A stretch of DNA of 64,000 nucleotides from Photobacterium angustum (lineage in GTDB: Bacteria; Pseudomonadota; Gammaproteobacteria; Enterobacterales; Vibrionaceae), in assembly GCF_003026365.1 (NCBI RefSeq), contig NZ_PYOM01000002.1, positions 124,001 through 188,000 on the forward strand, given 5' to 3'. The notes below the pieces were generated by a model. It was not told where the DNA came from. It did not search any database and saw only the letters and a list, made by a program, of their open reading frames with translations. Below, piece after piece: positions 46,069-54,751 of this stretch. The position numbers and the translations under genes were made by a program. Position 1 is the stretch's first letter. Every line of letters begins with the position of its first letter.

Positions 46069-46548
46069 ATGAAATTAAAATTAGTACCTGTATTATTAAG
46101 CTTATTTGCCAGTATGTCTGCCCAGGCCTCAGAGCCACAAGCCTTTATTGGTGTCGGTATCAATGACGGTGTCAGTAGTATCAACGATGGTTGGAACTTT
46201 AATCCAAGTGTAAGGATCGGCGCTAATATTAACGATAACCATCGACTCTATAGCTACCTAGAGATAAAAAAGGAACTCTACAACTTTGTAGCGTCTTATG
46301 ACTACTTAGTACCATTTACAAAAAGTGGAGATTGGCGAGGATTTATTGGTGCGAGTACGGGAGTCCAAATTGCAGAATCAAGCAAAGATGATCTTATTTT
46401 AGGCGCACAAACAGGGATTAATTATCGAATCAATAAGAACTTTAATACTGAATTGGGTTATAGAGTTCATGATACAAGAAGTGTTTGGAAAACACGTAAT
46501 ATGTCTCAGCTTGATACTTTTTATATTTCTCTAGACTTTGCCGTCTAA
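46069..46548 (+). CDS. Outer-membrane beta-barrel protein
   Basis: The 159-residue protein has a signal peptide (MKLKLVPVLLSLFASMSAQA, cut before SEPQ) and then alternating hydrophobic and polar residues with many Gly and Tyr, as in small eight-strand barrels of the OmpA/OmpX-like kind. Strand-like segments include FIGVGINDG, SVRIGANI, RLYSYLEIKK, GFIGASTGVQI and NTELGYRVHD. The last residues (TFYISLDFAV) fit a terminal strand, though the usual final Phe is not the very last residue. GGAGG lies 8 bases before the ATG. Its role is unknown. The terminator for udp follows. Confidence 0.75.
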   Translation: MKLKLVPVLLSLFASMSAQASEPQAFIGVGINDGVSSINDGWNFNPSVRIGANINDNHRLYSYLEIKKELYNFVASYDYLVPFTKSGDWRGFIGASTGVQIAESSKDDLILGAQTGINYRINKNFNTELGYRVHDTRSVWKTRNMSQLDTFYISLDFAV

Positions 46549-46628
46549 TCTAAAAATAATTTACTGGTCATGTCACAAACCTATTTTATTTAAACCTTTT
46601 TATTCATGACAGTATTATTGAAAATAAA

Positions 46629-46652
46629 AAAGCCGCTCCTAAGAGCGGCTTT
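46629..46652 (-). terminator. Terminator shared by the barrel gene and udp
   Basis: AAAGCCGCTC pairs with GAGCGGCTTT around a 4-base loop. The long T-tract is on the minus strand, so it chiefly ends udp transcription, but it may also act on the convergent barrel gene. Confidence 0.88.
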
Positions 46653-46679
46653 CTAATATAACACTTTAAGACTTAAATC

Positions 46680-47447
46680 TTATTCAGCCAACATTTTACG
46701 TGCCGCTTCTACCACGATCTTAATTGATTTCGCTTCTGTTTCTTTTAGCGTTGCGTGATCTGGGATCTCTTTTTGTGTACGGTTAATAATAACACCTGCT
46801 ACACAACCTGCACGTAAACCAGAGCTTGCACACATAGTTAATAGCGTTGCTGATTCCATTTCAAAGTTAAGCACGCCCATCTCTTGCCACTCTTTCATTG
46901 AGCCTTGGAAACGACGAACTACGCGACCTGAGAATGTATCGTAACGCTCTTGACCTGGGTAGAACGTATCACTTGATGCTGTTACACCCGTATGTACTAC
47001 AGCATGCTCATCATCACATGCTTGCTTCATTGCCGTTGCAACACCAAAATCAGCAACAGCTGGGAATTCCATTGGTGCGAAATGCAGACTTGCACCATCT
47101 AAACGTACTGAGCCTGTCGTTACAATCATATCGCCAGGGTTAATGTTAGGCTGAATTGCACCTGTAGTACCTACACGTAGGAAAGTTGTTACACCTAACT
47201 GTGCTAATTCTTCAACAGCAATAGAGGTTGATGGACCACCGATACCCGTTGAACACACAACCACTGATTTACCGTCTAATTTAGCGCGAAATACAGTGTA
47301 CTCACGAGAGCTTGCTAAAAACTCAGGGTTATCCATTAAGTTTGCAATTTTCTCAACACGTGCTGGATCACCGGGAATAATCGCTAACTCCGCACCATTA
47401 AGATCAGCTTTATTAACACCTAAGTGGAAGACTTTATTATCAGACAT
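46680..47447 (-). CDS. udp: Uridine phosphorylase
   Basis: Udp splits uridine with phosphate into uracil and ribose 1-phosphate, for pyrimidine salvage in the cytosol. I use the ATG at 47447 (255 residues), with AAGGG about 8 bases before, because the upstream extension to 47573 is not part of the family (E. coli Udp is 253). Conserved segments include [50 protein letters not shown], and NFEMESATL for ribose binding. The gene is transcribed alone. CytR/CRP-type regulation is usual in relatives, but no convincing operator was seen in the 390 bases upstream. Confidence 0.97.
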   Translation of the reverse strand: MSDNKVFHLGVNKADLNGAELAIIPGDPARVEKIANLMDNPEFLASSREYTVFRAKLDGKSVVVCSTGIGGPSTSIAVEELAQLGVTTFLRVGTTGAIQPNINPGDMIVTTGSVRLDGASLHFAPMEFPAVADFGVATAMKQACDDEHAVVHTGVTASSDTFYPGQERYDTFSGRVVRRFQGSMKEWQEMGVLNFEMESATLLTMCASSGLRAGCVAGVIINRTQKEIPDHATLKETEAKSIKIVVEAARKMLAE

Positions 47448-47837
47448 AATGTTACCCTTTAATTTAAACAGCTCTGTTGTAGGTTCAGAGTGATTCTTAT
47501 GAGTTATTACTATTTTAATCAATTTTTTGATAGAAAGAGTCAAACATACTGCAACATGCTCTATCAAAAACACGTGGTAACAATAACTAATGATTCAACT
47601 ACTTTTAGTGAGCATTGTCACACCAACAAAAAGCAATTGAAAAATTTGTTACACAAAAATCCGACTTAAATCACACGTAAACGATACCTTATTGCCGGAA
47701 TCACAAAAAATCCTTTTCTCACGCATGTACTCTTTACTCTGTTTTCCTGCCTCATAGCGAAAAAACGGCATGACAAACAATACATCATTGTTCGTCATGC
47801 CGTTTAGACTAATCTCTAATGCTCAGAGCGATTAGTT
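47448..47837. other. Intergenic region upstream of udp, with the zntA terminator
   Basis: This 390-base stretch separates udp from the downstream end of the P-ATPase gene, both on the minus strand. It contains a hairpin at 47763-47805 and otherwise AT-rich sequence with CRP-like half sites too weak to call. No coding frame is supported. Confidence 0.5.
47763..47805 (-). terminator. Terminator of the zntA-type gene
   Basis: A long stem of 19 base pairs with one mismatch (AAACGGCATGAC at its base) closes a 5-base loop. Read on the minus strand it ends in TTTTTT. It lies 33 bases past the ATPase stop. Confidence 0.9.
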
Positions 47838-50417
47838 TTACTTTTCGCTTTGCGGTTTAAAGCGTAATAAACGTAATGCATTCAGTGTTACTAACGCTGT
47901 TGCGCCACTGTCTGCAAGTACTGCAACCCAAAGCCCTGTAAAGCCAAATAAGGTTGTGACAAGGAACACCGCTTTTAAACCTAATGCTAAGCTGATGTTT
48001 TGACGAATATTGCTCAATGTTGCACGAGATAATTCAATCATCACTGGCAGTTCTGAAACACGGTTATGGGTAATTGCTGCATCAGCGGTTTCTAGTGCTA
48101 CATCTGTACCACCACCCATCGCGACACCAATTGTTGCAGTTTTCATTGCTGGCGCATCGTTAATACCATCACCAACCATGGCAACAGAATGTAGCTCACT
48201 TAACTTGCGAACTTCTGTCACTTTGTCTTCAGGTAATAGTCCTGCACGAAAATCAATATTAATTTCTTTAGCAATCGCAGCAGCTGCACGTGGATTATCA
48301 CCCGTTAGCATCACTGAATTCACGCCAATGCTTTTTAGCTTAGTAATCGCTTCTAAAGCATCACTACGTAAATTATCACGCCATGCAACTAAACCTACCG
48401 CTTGCTGATTACGAACAGCAACCACCAGCGTTTTACCTTCGCTTTCAAGATCTAACGCTTGCTGTTGCTGGTTATCAGTCAATACAATTTGCTCAGGCAG
48501 GCGATCGGCAGCACATAACATAAAGTTATCGCCTTCAGTAACACCTTGAATACCGCGGCCTGCTAATGCTTCACGATTTTCAGCTTCAACAACAGGTAAT
48601 GATTTTTCTCGAGCAAAGTTAACCACAGCAGTTGCTAATGGGTGTAACGAACCGGATTCAACAGCCGCTGCTTGACGTAATAATTGATCGGGATTGTTAT
48701 CCCAGCTAATTAAGTCCGTCACTACAGGTTTACCTTCAGTTAGCGTACCTGTTTTATCAAACGCGACAGTTTCAACATGACCAAGTTGTTCTAGTGCAGC
48801 ACCACCTTTGATTAATGCACCGCGACGCGCTGCTGCCGCTAAACCTGAAGTGATCGCTGCTGGCGTTGAAATAACAAGTGCACAAGGACAGGCAATAAGT
48901 AATAGCGCTAGACCTTTATAAATCCACTCATCCCATGATTGGCCAAAAACAAGCGGCGGAATAATGATGACAAGTGTTGCTAATAGCATCATTGCCGGAG
49001 TGTACCAACGGCTAAATTTATCAATAAAACGCTCTAGCGGTGCTTTACGTGATTCTGCATCTTCAATGAGATGAAGAATACGGTCGATCGCATTTTCACC
49101 TTGCGCAGACACAATCGTTAATCGAACCACTTTGTCTGATGCCATACTACCAGCCATGACTTTTTGGCCCGGTGTTCTTTCAACAGGTACAGATTCCCCT
49201 GTTAGTGCGCTTTCATCAAAACTCGCAACCACATCTAAAACTTGACCGTCAGCAGGTAAACGCTCGCCGGGTACGACTTCAATCACATCACCGGGTTTTA
49301 ATTCGCTTGCTGGAACTTTTTTCTTCTCGCCATTTGGCAGCACAACATTGGCATCTTCAGGCACCAAATCCATTAATGCTTTTACACCACTTCGTGCACG
49401 TGATGCGGCATACCCTTCTAATTGCTCGCCAATTAAAAACAGTAGAATCACCATTGCCGCTTCTGCGGTTTCCCCTAAGTACAATGCACCAATGGCAGCA
49501 ATACTCATTAGGGTTTCAATCGAGAATGGTGAACCTGATTTACCTAAGCTAATGGCTTTTTTCACAATCGGCACTAAACCAACAATAGTGGTTAAAGTAA
49601 ATGCCGCTAAACCCCATGAATGTGACACTTTATCAATTAAGAAAGAGGCAATCATCATTGCCGCAATGACAAGGACTTCTAAGTGTTCTTGAATAAATGA
49701 CTTTTTTGGTAATGCTTCAGCCGCAGCAGCACTAGAAACTAGAGTAAAACCCGTTGCCTGTGCTTTATCTTCAATCTGTTTTTTTAATTCATTATTATCG
49801 GCTTGCTGATTGGCTTGCATGTTGACGATTAACTTTTCTGTCGCAAACATCACTTTTGCCGTTTCAACTTGAGTAAGACTCGAAATTGATTTTTCCAATT
49901 TAGCTGCACAGCTTGGACAATCCATGCCAATCACTTTCCAGCTAAATGTTTGACCATGAGCCGATTGTGCTAAAGACGCTTCAATCGCTTGATCTTGTTC
50001 TTTTGATGAGGTTGACTTTGAACAACAACTTTTTACTGAAGATGAATGACTTGAGTCGTCATGTTCTGAATGCTGGTTCTCAGACTCTACGTGCGCGTGT
50101 TGAGAAGCTATTTCAGTGTCTGATGGACTAATAGAAGATACTGTAAAGGTTGATTGTTTTTTATTTGGGTGAATGGCATCTATTGCTGATAATTTTGCAG
50201 CGTTAAGTACTGTGTCACTTTTTGATGAGCAACAGGAAGCAGGGCCGTCGGTATCAGATTCACCACAACCTTCGGTATGTTTTTGTACACTCTCAGAAGG
50301 GGTTGATGAACAGCATGTCGCTGATTCACAAGATTCAACAGTGACTGTCGCTTTTGTTACCGCTGTTGGTTTTGCAGCATGAACATGCATTTTTTTATTA
50401 TTACATTGAGCACACAT
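47838..50417 (-). CDS. zntA: Zn(II)/Cd(II)/Pb(II)-exporting P-type ATPase with Cys/His-rich N-terminal extension
   Basis: The 859-residue inner-membrane pump belongs to P1B-ATPases and exports soft divalent metals. The CPC motif in the membrane (IACPCALVIST), the DKTGTLT phosphorylation site, TGE (TGES) and GDGINDAP hinge all appear, as does an HMA metal-binding domain with GMDCPSCA at 164-171. Ahead of it is a long extension of about 155 residues with Cys pairs at 35-36, 62-63 and 131-132, many His in SQHAHVESENQHSEHDD, and much Ser. E. coli ZntA (732 residues) has a shorter N-terminus. The gene has a MerR-type promoter upstream. No regulator gene is beside it. Confidence 0.93.
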   Translation of the reverse strand: MCAQCNNKKMHVHAAKPTAVTKATVTVESCESATCCSSTPSESVQKHTEGCGESDTDGPASCCSSKSDTVLNAAKLSAIDAIHPNKKQSTFTVSSISPSDTEIASQHAHVESENQHSEHDDSSHSSSVKSCCSKSTSSKEQDQAIEASLAQSAHGQTFSWKVIGMDCPSCAAKLEKSISSLTQVETAKVMFATEKLIVNMQANQQADNNELKKQIEDKAQATGFTLVSSAAAAEALPKKSFIQEHLEVLVIAAMMIASFLIDKVSHSWGLAAFTLTTIVGLVPIVKKAISLGKSGSPFSIETLMSIAAIGALYLGETAEAAMVILLFLIGEQLEGYAASRARSGVKALMDLVPEDANVVLPNGEKKKVPASELKPGDVIEVVPGERLPADGQVLDVVASFDESALTGESVPVERTPGQKVMAGSMASDKVVRLTIVSAQGENAIDRILHLIEDAESRKAPLERFIDKFSRWYTPAMMLLATLVIIIPPLVFGQSWDEWIYKGLALLLIACPCALVISTPAAITSGLAAAARRGALIKGGAALEQLGHVETVAFDKTGTLTEGKPVVTDLISWDNNPDQLLRQAAAVESGSLHPLATAVVNFAREKSLPVVEAENREALAGRGIQGVTEGDNFMLCAADRLPEQIVLTDNQQQQALDLESEGKTLVVAVRNQQAVGLVAWRDNLRSDALEAITKLKSIGVNSVMLTGDNPRAAAAIAKEINIDFRAGLLPEDKVTEVRKLSELHSVAMVGDGINDAPAMKTATIGVAMGGGTDVALETADAAITHNRVSELPVMIELSRATLSNIRQNISLALGLKAVFLVTTLFGFTGLWVAVLADSGATALVTLNALRLLRFKPQSEK

Positions 50418-50454
50418 AATCGTTCTCCTTGAGTGCTTTGATTATCTGTAGTCA

Positions 50455-50485
50455 ATATAAACCTTGGAGTAATGTCTAAGGTCAA
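50455..50485 (-). promoter_or_regulatory. MerR-type promoter and operator of the zntA-type gene
   Basis: Reading the minus strand, TTGACC (-35, 50480-50485) and TTATAT (-10, 50455-50460) are separated by 19 bases, the overlong spacing of MerR-family promoters. The spacer holds the dyad ACCTTAGACATTACTCCAAGGT (22 bases in total, arms ACCTT and AAGGT, at 50461-50482). ZntR, CadR or PbrR-like activators bind such dyads. A terminator for the preceding transcript abuts the -35. Confidence 0.8.
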
Positions 50486-50490
50486 TAAAA

Positions 50491-50517
50491 AAAGCCAAAC
50501 TTTTATCGTTTGGCTTT
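50491..50517 (-). terminator. Terminator after the MATE/receiver-fragment transcript
   Basis: AAAGCCAAAC pairs with GTTTGGCTTT around a 7-base loop, and a long T-run follows on the minus strand. It ends the transcript that comes from the MATE gene. Confidence 0.88.
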
Positions 50518-50542
50518 TGCAATCAATTTTTACTATGCGCAT

Positions 50543-50944
50543 CTAACGTAATCGACATAATACCGTTGTGTTGTCTAACACCTCACCCCACGCTTGATAA
50601 TCGAACCCCATATCGAAAATGTATTCCGTAAGCAGTGTTCTAACGCAATTCACCAACGTGTCTGCATCCCACGGCTTTTCAAAGTAACTTTCAATACGTG
50701 CTTGGTTAATCGCAGCAATAGTATCTTGATGAGTAGCTTGCCCTGTCAGTAATACTTTTTTAGTTTTGATAAAACGGCTATCGTTGTTCACATCAGTCAG
50801 TAGCTCTACGCCATTTTTACCCGGCATTATATGATCTGAAATAACGACACCAATATAATGTCCTTCAGCATCTAACTCATCCATCACAGCCAAAGCTTCA
50901 TCACCTGAATCATTGATACTAATATCATGTGATTCAGAGCATAT
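50543..50944 (-). pseudogene. Receiver-domain fragment lacking its N-terminus
   Basis: The frame is open from just after the two TAA stops that end the MATE gene and has no ATG near its beginning (a TTG at 50893 or ATG at 50884 are internal). The product is a response-regulator receiver domain with the phospho-acceptor in VVISDHIMPGKNGVELL, the switch Thr in VLLTGQA and the Lys in YFEKPW. The first strand and its acidic Asp-Asp pair are missing, so phosphorylation and metal binding would not work. The remaining C-terminus ends VLCRLR. This looks like a gene decapitated by a deletion whose edge lies at the MATE stop codon. Confidence 0.7.
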
Positions 50945-50947
50945 TTA

Positions 50948-52465
50948 TTATTTGTTTTTTTCAGCTTTTACATCATCGTCGAGGTGTTCACTATTCAGTG
51001 CTTCTTCCAGTACCCCTTCGGTTCCCATATAAGTACGAGATGAACAGAACGGTGTTACTGGTACTGATGGCGTTAATATTTCATTATCGGCCACGTCTTG
51101 ATGTTCATGCGCTAAACCCATTTTCTTCACTTGTTTTAATACCAAGTAAAAACCCAGTAAACCAAAGACAACAGAGCCAACCGCTTGACCGATTAACACC
51201 CCGCTCGCACCTGCAAGGTGCCCGCCAATAAGTACAAAAGGGATCGTACCTATTGTTGCTTTCCCCATGTTCAATGCTGTTGACCATGTAGGACGATTAA
51301 GGTTATTAAATGCCGCATTGGCAACAAAGAGTGCGCCATTAAAAATAAAGGTCACCGCGATGAAGGAACAGAACACACCAACAATTTCTGCGGCATCTCC
51401 CGTTAAACTAAAGATAGCAATGAGCTGATTTTGCCCTAGCCATAAAACAACAGATACGAAAACACAGTACACTGCAGTAAAGAGCATTGCATCACGTAGA
51501 ATTTGTTGAATACGATCCCAGCGTTCAGCACCAAAGTTTTGCCCAATAATAGGACCAACGGCACCTGATAACGAAAAGACTAATGCAAAACAGACCGGCA
51601 TAATACGCCCGATAACGGCATACCCAGCCACAAAGCTTTCACCAAATTGCGCGATGTTACTGGTAACGACCGCATTACCAATAGGTGTTGCGGTATTGGT
51701 TAAAATGGCAGGAAACGCAATTTTAGCAATGGTTGGCATCGCCAGTTTAAACTGAGAAAAATCAGGCTTAGCTAATAATTTATGTTTATAAATAACAACA
51801 TATAACGAGAAAATGGTCACAGCTAGGCGTGCAATAACTGAAGATATCGCAGCCCCTTGCATCCCCATTGAAAAACCAAAAATAAATAAAGGATCAAGTA
51901 CTGCATTTACACCACCACCAATCAGCGTTGCCATCATTGAACGACGAGCATCACCCACACCACGCATTGCAGCGCCTGCCGCCATAGATACCGCCATTAA
52001 CGGTGCGCTTGGTAATAGAATAATCAGATATTGGCTAGCGGCTTCTGCGACATGCCCTTTTGCACCAATTGCATCAAGTAATAGAGGCAAGTTCCACAGC
52101 ATAGCAGCAACCATCACAATACTAATAAAGACAGCAAACAACATGACATTCGTCGCCATACTTTTGGCTTGTTCTCGATCATTTTTACCTAAAGCGCGCG
52201 AGACAAGTGCGCCAGCTGCAATGGATGTACCTATCGATATAGAGGTAGAAAAGAAGACTAACGTACCAGCAAAACCAATAGCTGCTGCCAGTTCTACTTC
52301 ACCCAAAAGGCTAATGAAAAACATATCTAATAAATCAACCAAAAACAGCGCCATCAAGCCGATTGCACCAGTTCCAGACATCACAATAATGTGACGCATT
52401 GGTGAACCTGTAACAAATTTAGCTTGTTGGTTTTCTGTTATTTCTGTTGATGAGTGCTGTTTCAC
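50948..52465 (-). CDS. MATE-family multidrug efflux protein
   Basis: The 505-residue inner-membrane protein has about 12 hydrophobic segments in two related halves, as in Na+- or H+-coupled MATE exporters (NorM, DinF, YeeO types). Recognisable pieces are the first-half pattern LVDLLDMFFISLLGEVELAA, AGAAMRGVGDARRSMMATL, and the second-half GAVGPIIGQNFGAERWDR. The C-terminal 50 residues after the last membrane segment form a polar tail (ILTPSVPVTPF and more). The closest branch is not decided. Its stop TAA is followed immediately by the receiver-domain fragment, which suggests a rearranged downstream edge. Confidence 0.92.
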   Translation of the reverse strand: MKQHSSTEITENQQAKFVTGSPMRHIIVMSGTGAIGLMALFLVDLLDMFFISLLGEVELAAAIGFAGTLVFFSTSISIGTSIAAGALVSRALGKNDREQAKSMATNVMLFAVFISIVMVAAMLWNLPLLLDAIGAKGHVAEAASQYLIILLPSAPLMAVSMAAGAAMRGVGDARRSMMATLIGGGVNAVLDPLFIFGFSMGMQGAAISSVIARLAVTIFSLYVVIYKHKLLAKPDFSQFKLAMPTIAKIAFPAILTNTATPIGNAVVTSNIAQFGESFVAGYAVIGRIMPVCFALVFSLSGAVGPIIGQNFGAERWDRIQQILRDAMLFTAVYCVFVSVVLWLGQNQLIAIFSLTGDAAEIVGVFCSFIAVTFIFNGALFVANAAFNNLNRPTWSTALNMGKATIGTIPFVLIGGHLAGASGVLIGQAVGSVVFGLLGFYLVLKQVKKMGLAHEHQDVADNEILTPSVPVTPFCSSRTYMGTEGVLEEALNSEHLDDDVKAEKNK

Positions 52466-52523
52466 TAAAACCTCTATACCTTATAAAACGGCTCGAATAT
52501 CCTTATTTAAAGCCAAAAAAAAT

Positions 52524-52545
52524 AAAGGCGCTAATTAGCGCCTTT
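52524..52545 (-). terminator. Terminator of the CBS-domain gene
   Basis: A perfect 22-base palindrome (centre GCTAATTAGC), with a T-run on the minus strand, follows 32 bases after the CBS stop. It lies between this gene and the MATE start. Confidence 0.9.
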
Positions 52546-52576
52546 ACATAATCAATTAAGACTTAAATATATAGCA

Positions 52577-52993
52577 TTAAAGTGGATGTTTAAAGCTATC
52601 CCCTAAATGAGTACTGATCGCAGTAAGAACATCACGACGCGTTATCACGCCAAGTAATTGTCCATTATCAACCACAGGATAAATCTTAGGTTTTTGACCC
52701 GTCATAATTTGTGCTAATTCAATAATTGAATCATCACTCGATACCGTTAATACATCATCTCGCATACAATCTTTAACAGTGTGAGAGTCTTGGCAGTGAT
52801 AACCCACTTTCAGTAATGTATGGATCATATCTTGTTCTGATAAAAAGCCGATAACCTGCTTGTATTCATTGATAACAGGTCCACCAATTTGCTTTGCTGT
52901 CAGCAACTTGTCGAGTGCTACAGATAATGACATCGATTCACTGAATGTCACTGGGCGGACGTTCATATAATCTTTTACTTTTAATGATTCCAT
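52577..52993 (-). CDS. Two-CBS-domain protein
   Basis: The 138-residue protein consists of two CBS domains in tandem (a Bateman module) and little else. The first starts KVKDYMNVRPVTFSESMSL and continues GGPVINEYKQVIGFLSEQDM; the second starts TVKDCMRDDVLTVSSDDSI and has YPVVDNGQLLGVITRRDVL. Such modules bind AMP, ATP or similar ligands and report the energy state, acting on partner proteins. The partner is unknown. The gene is transcribed alone upstream of the MATE gene, with a terminator between. Confidence 0.9.
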   Translation of the reverse strand: MESLKVKDYMNVRPVTFSESMSLSVALDKLLTAKQIGGPVINEYKQVIGFLSEQDMIHTLLKVGYHCQDSHTVKDCMRDDVLTVSSDDSIIELAQIMTGQKPKIYPVVDNGQLLGVITRRDVLTAISTHLGDSFKHPL

Positions 52994-53170
52994 GTATCCC
53001 CCAAAATTACCTTTGAGTATGTAAAACTGACAAGCCTTTGTAGTTATTATTGATAGCTAAAAACCTGCCCCTTATTACAGTTAAGCCTATTTCTTCAAAT
53101 TTACTAAATTAGAATTTGTATTTTTATCAACAGTTAAGGATATTTGACTCATAATTAATACATTGATACA

Positions 53171-53200
53171 AAAAAGCGCCTCAAAATTAGAGACGCTTTT
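53171..53200 (-). terminator. Terminator of the DUF945 gene
   Basis: AAAAAGCGCCTC pairs with GAGACGCTTTT with one mismatch around a 7-base loop. The T-tract lies on the minus strand, 22 bases past the DUF945 stop. Confidence 0.85.
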
Positions 53201-53221
53201 CAATTAAGCAAATGTTTACTA

Positions 53222-54538
53222 TTAATGCATCATCAGCATAGACAGCATTGCTAGCGGAATTTTCAGACCTGAACCAAAAACAAGCTGTGAACCTTCCACT
53301 TTCACTGTTAGCTTATAACTATCTTGATCTTCTGTAATGATCTTCTGTTGCAGTAATTCTGGCACTTTTGCTGCAAGCTGTGGTTCATTAGACACAAAAC
53401 CTTTTGGCATTGAGATATTAATGTTACCCACTAATTTATTTGGTAATGCAGCTAAGTTTTCTGACGCACGCGCTAAGCCTGGTTTAAGCTCAAGTAAAAG
53501 AGATGCATTCACTTTACCTTGCTCTGTCATCATGCTGAGATCAGATAAATCAACAGTGGCACCTTTAGCAATTAATAAATCTAGAGCAAGCATTGCATCT
53601 TGCATCTGTGCTTGTTGCTGCTCTGCCGTTGTAGCCTCTTCCATAACTGCTAAACGGCTAATCGCTTTATAGTTAAGATCTTTTAATGCAAGTGCAAAAT
53701 TGAAGTCTGTATATTGCTGACCATCAAGTGTCACAATTTTCTTAATTGAAATATTATTCGTATTCGTTACTTGCTGTGTTTCGTCTGTCGGTGTTTTTTC
53801 ATCTTTGGGCTGACTTAACGCATTTTTCATCATCACACTCATGCCTTCTAACTCAACATGATTCTGATTATCTGCCGATGCGAAATTTGCTTTGCCTAAT
53901 TTAAATGTCTGATCACCAATCCAGAAATTACCCTGCATTTGGCCACTACCTTGACCTGCAAAGGCATTCACTTGCATAGTTTCGCCGCTATCTGTTTTCA
54001 CATCTAAAGAAGGTAACGTATAGTTGAAATCACCTGCACCATCCGCATTTGCACTACCCGTTAACACAAAAGCTTGGCTTTTTACAAATGCGCCCGACTG
54101 ATTATAATCAATCGGATTAATCGTCATCGTAAAATCGGTATTTCCCGTCAAAGAGGAATCGGTCACTAAGGTAATAGGTTGAACATTTTCACCCCAGATA
54201 CTACTAATCAATGGCGCGACTTGTTTATCAATTTCTAATTCACTGCTCGACTTAACACCTAAGAATCCGTTTTTAATATGATGCTTAACTAACCATGTGG
54301 TTGGTAAGCCTTCTTCTTCAAATGTTGTTTTTAAGGTATCTTTTAATTCAATACGAGAGACTGCATCAGAAGAAAGATAACCGCGCTCAAAACTTTGATT
54401 CGTAATGGTCATATAAGGGCTGTGATAATTTTTAATCGCCCCCATGTATAAACTTTGACCTATTTGTCCTGTGGCTAATGGCCAACAAAGGATCACGGCA
54501 ACCGCACCCGCTCCTGCTACAACGTTCTTCAACAACAT
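53222..54538 (-). CDS. DUF945 (YdgA-like) membrane-anchored protein
   Basis: The 438-residue protein has an N-terminal hydrophobic segment (LLKNVVAGAGAVAVILCWPLA) that looks like an uncleaved anchor or signal, then a long polar part of the DUF945 family (E. coli YdgA is about 500 residues). Segments such as NQSFERGYLSSDAVSRIEL, VKHHIKNGFLGVKSSSELEI and LNASLLLELKPGLARASENL are typical, with many short hydrophobic-polar alternations of a beta-rich periplasmic domain. The function of the family is not known; it may concern the cell envelope. The gene is single and separated from ldhA by a divergent promoter region. Confidence 0.88.
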   Translation of the reverse strand: MLLKNVVAGAGAVAVILCWPLATGQIGQSLYMGAIKNYHSPYMTITNQSFERGYLSSDAVSRIELKDTLKTTFEEEGLPTTWLVKHHIKNGFLGVKSSSELEIDKQVAPLISSIWGENVQPITLVTDSSLTGNTDFTMTINPIDYNQSGAFVKSQAFVLTGSANADGAGDFNYTLPSLDVKTDSGETMQVNAFAGQGSGQMQGNFWIGDQTFKLGKANFASADNQNHVELEGMSVMMKNALSQPKDEKTPTDETQQVTNTNNISIKKIVTLDGQQYTDFNFALALKDLNYKAISRLAVMEEATTAEQQQAQMQDAMLALDLLIAKGATVDLSDLSMMTEQGKVNASLLLELKPGLARASENLAALPNKLVGNINISMPKGFVSNEPQLAAKVPELLQQKIITEDQDSYKLTVKVEGSQLVFGSGLKIPLAMLSMLMMH

Positions 54539-54751
54539 ATTGAATCCTGATTAATAAATTTAAGTGCAAATATATGACTATATCATCAACTTTTTAAAGG
54601 CCTGACGTCAACTAGAACTCACTGATAACAAAGAAATCAGATCATCTTTGCAATGTCTCTTTTTAATACTTTTCCTATCAATACCAGAGTATTTTGATAT
54701 GGTATTAACAGCACAGAATATAACAATGAATAAATAAGGTAATTTAGTCTT

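Noticed and set aside
47448..47700. CytR/CRP sites before udp
   Set aside because: Only weak half sites such as TTGTCACACC and AAATCACACG were seen, without the expected spacing.
48010..48408. 132-codon frame on the plus strand within the zntA-type gene
   Set aside because: It is antisense to the conserved ATP-binding part of the ATPase, and its composition follows from that gene's codon structure.
51813..52394. 193-codon frame on the plus strand inside the MATE gene
   Set aside because: It is a long antisense shadow of a membrane-protein gene; no ribosome binding site or family resemblance.
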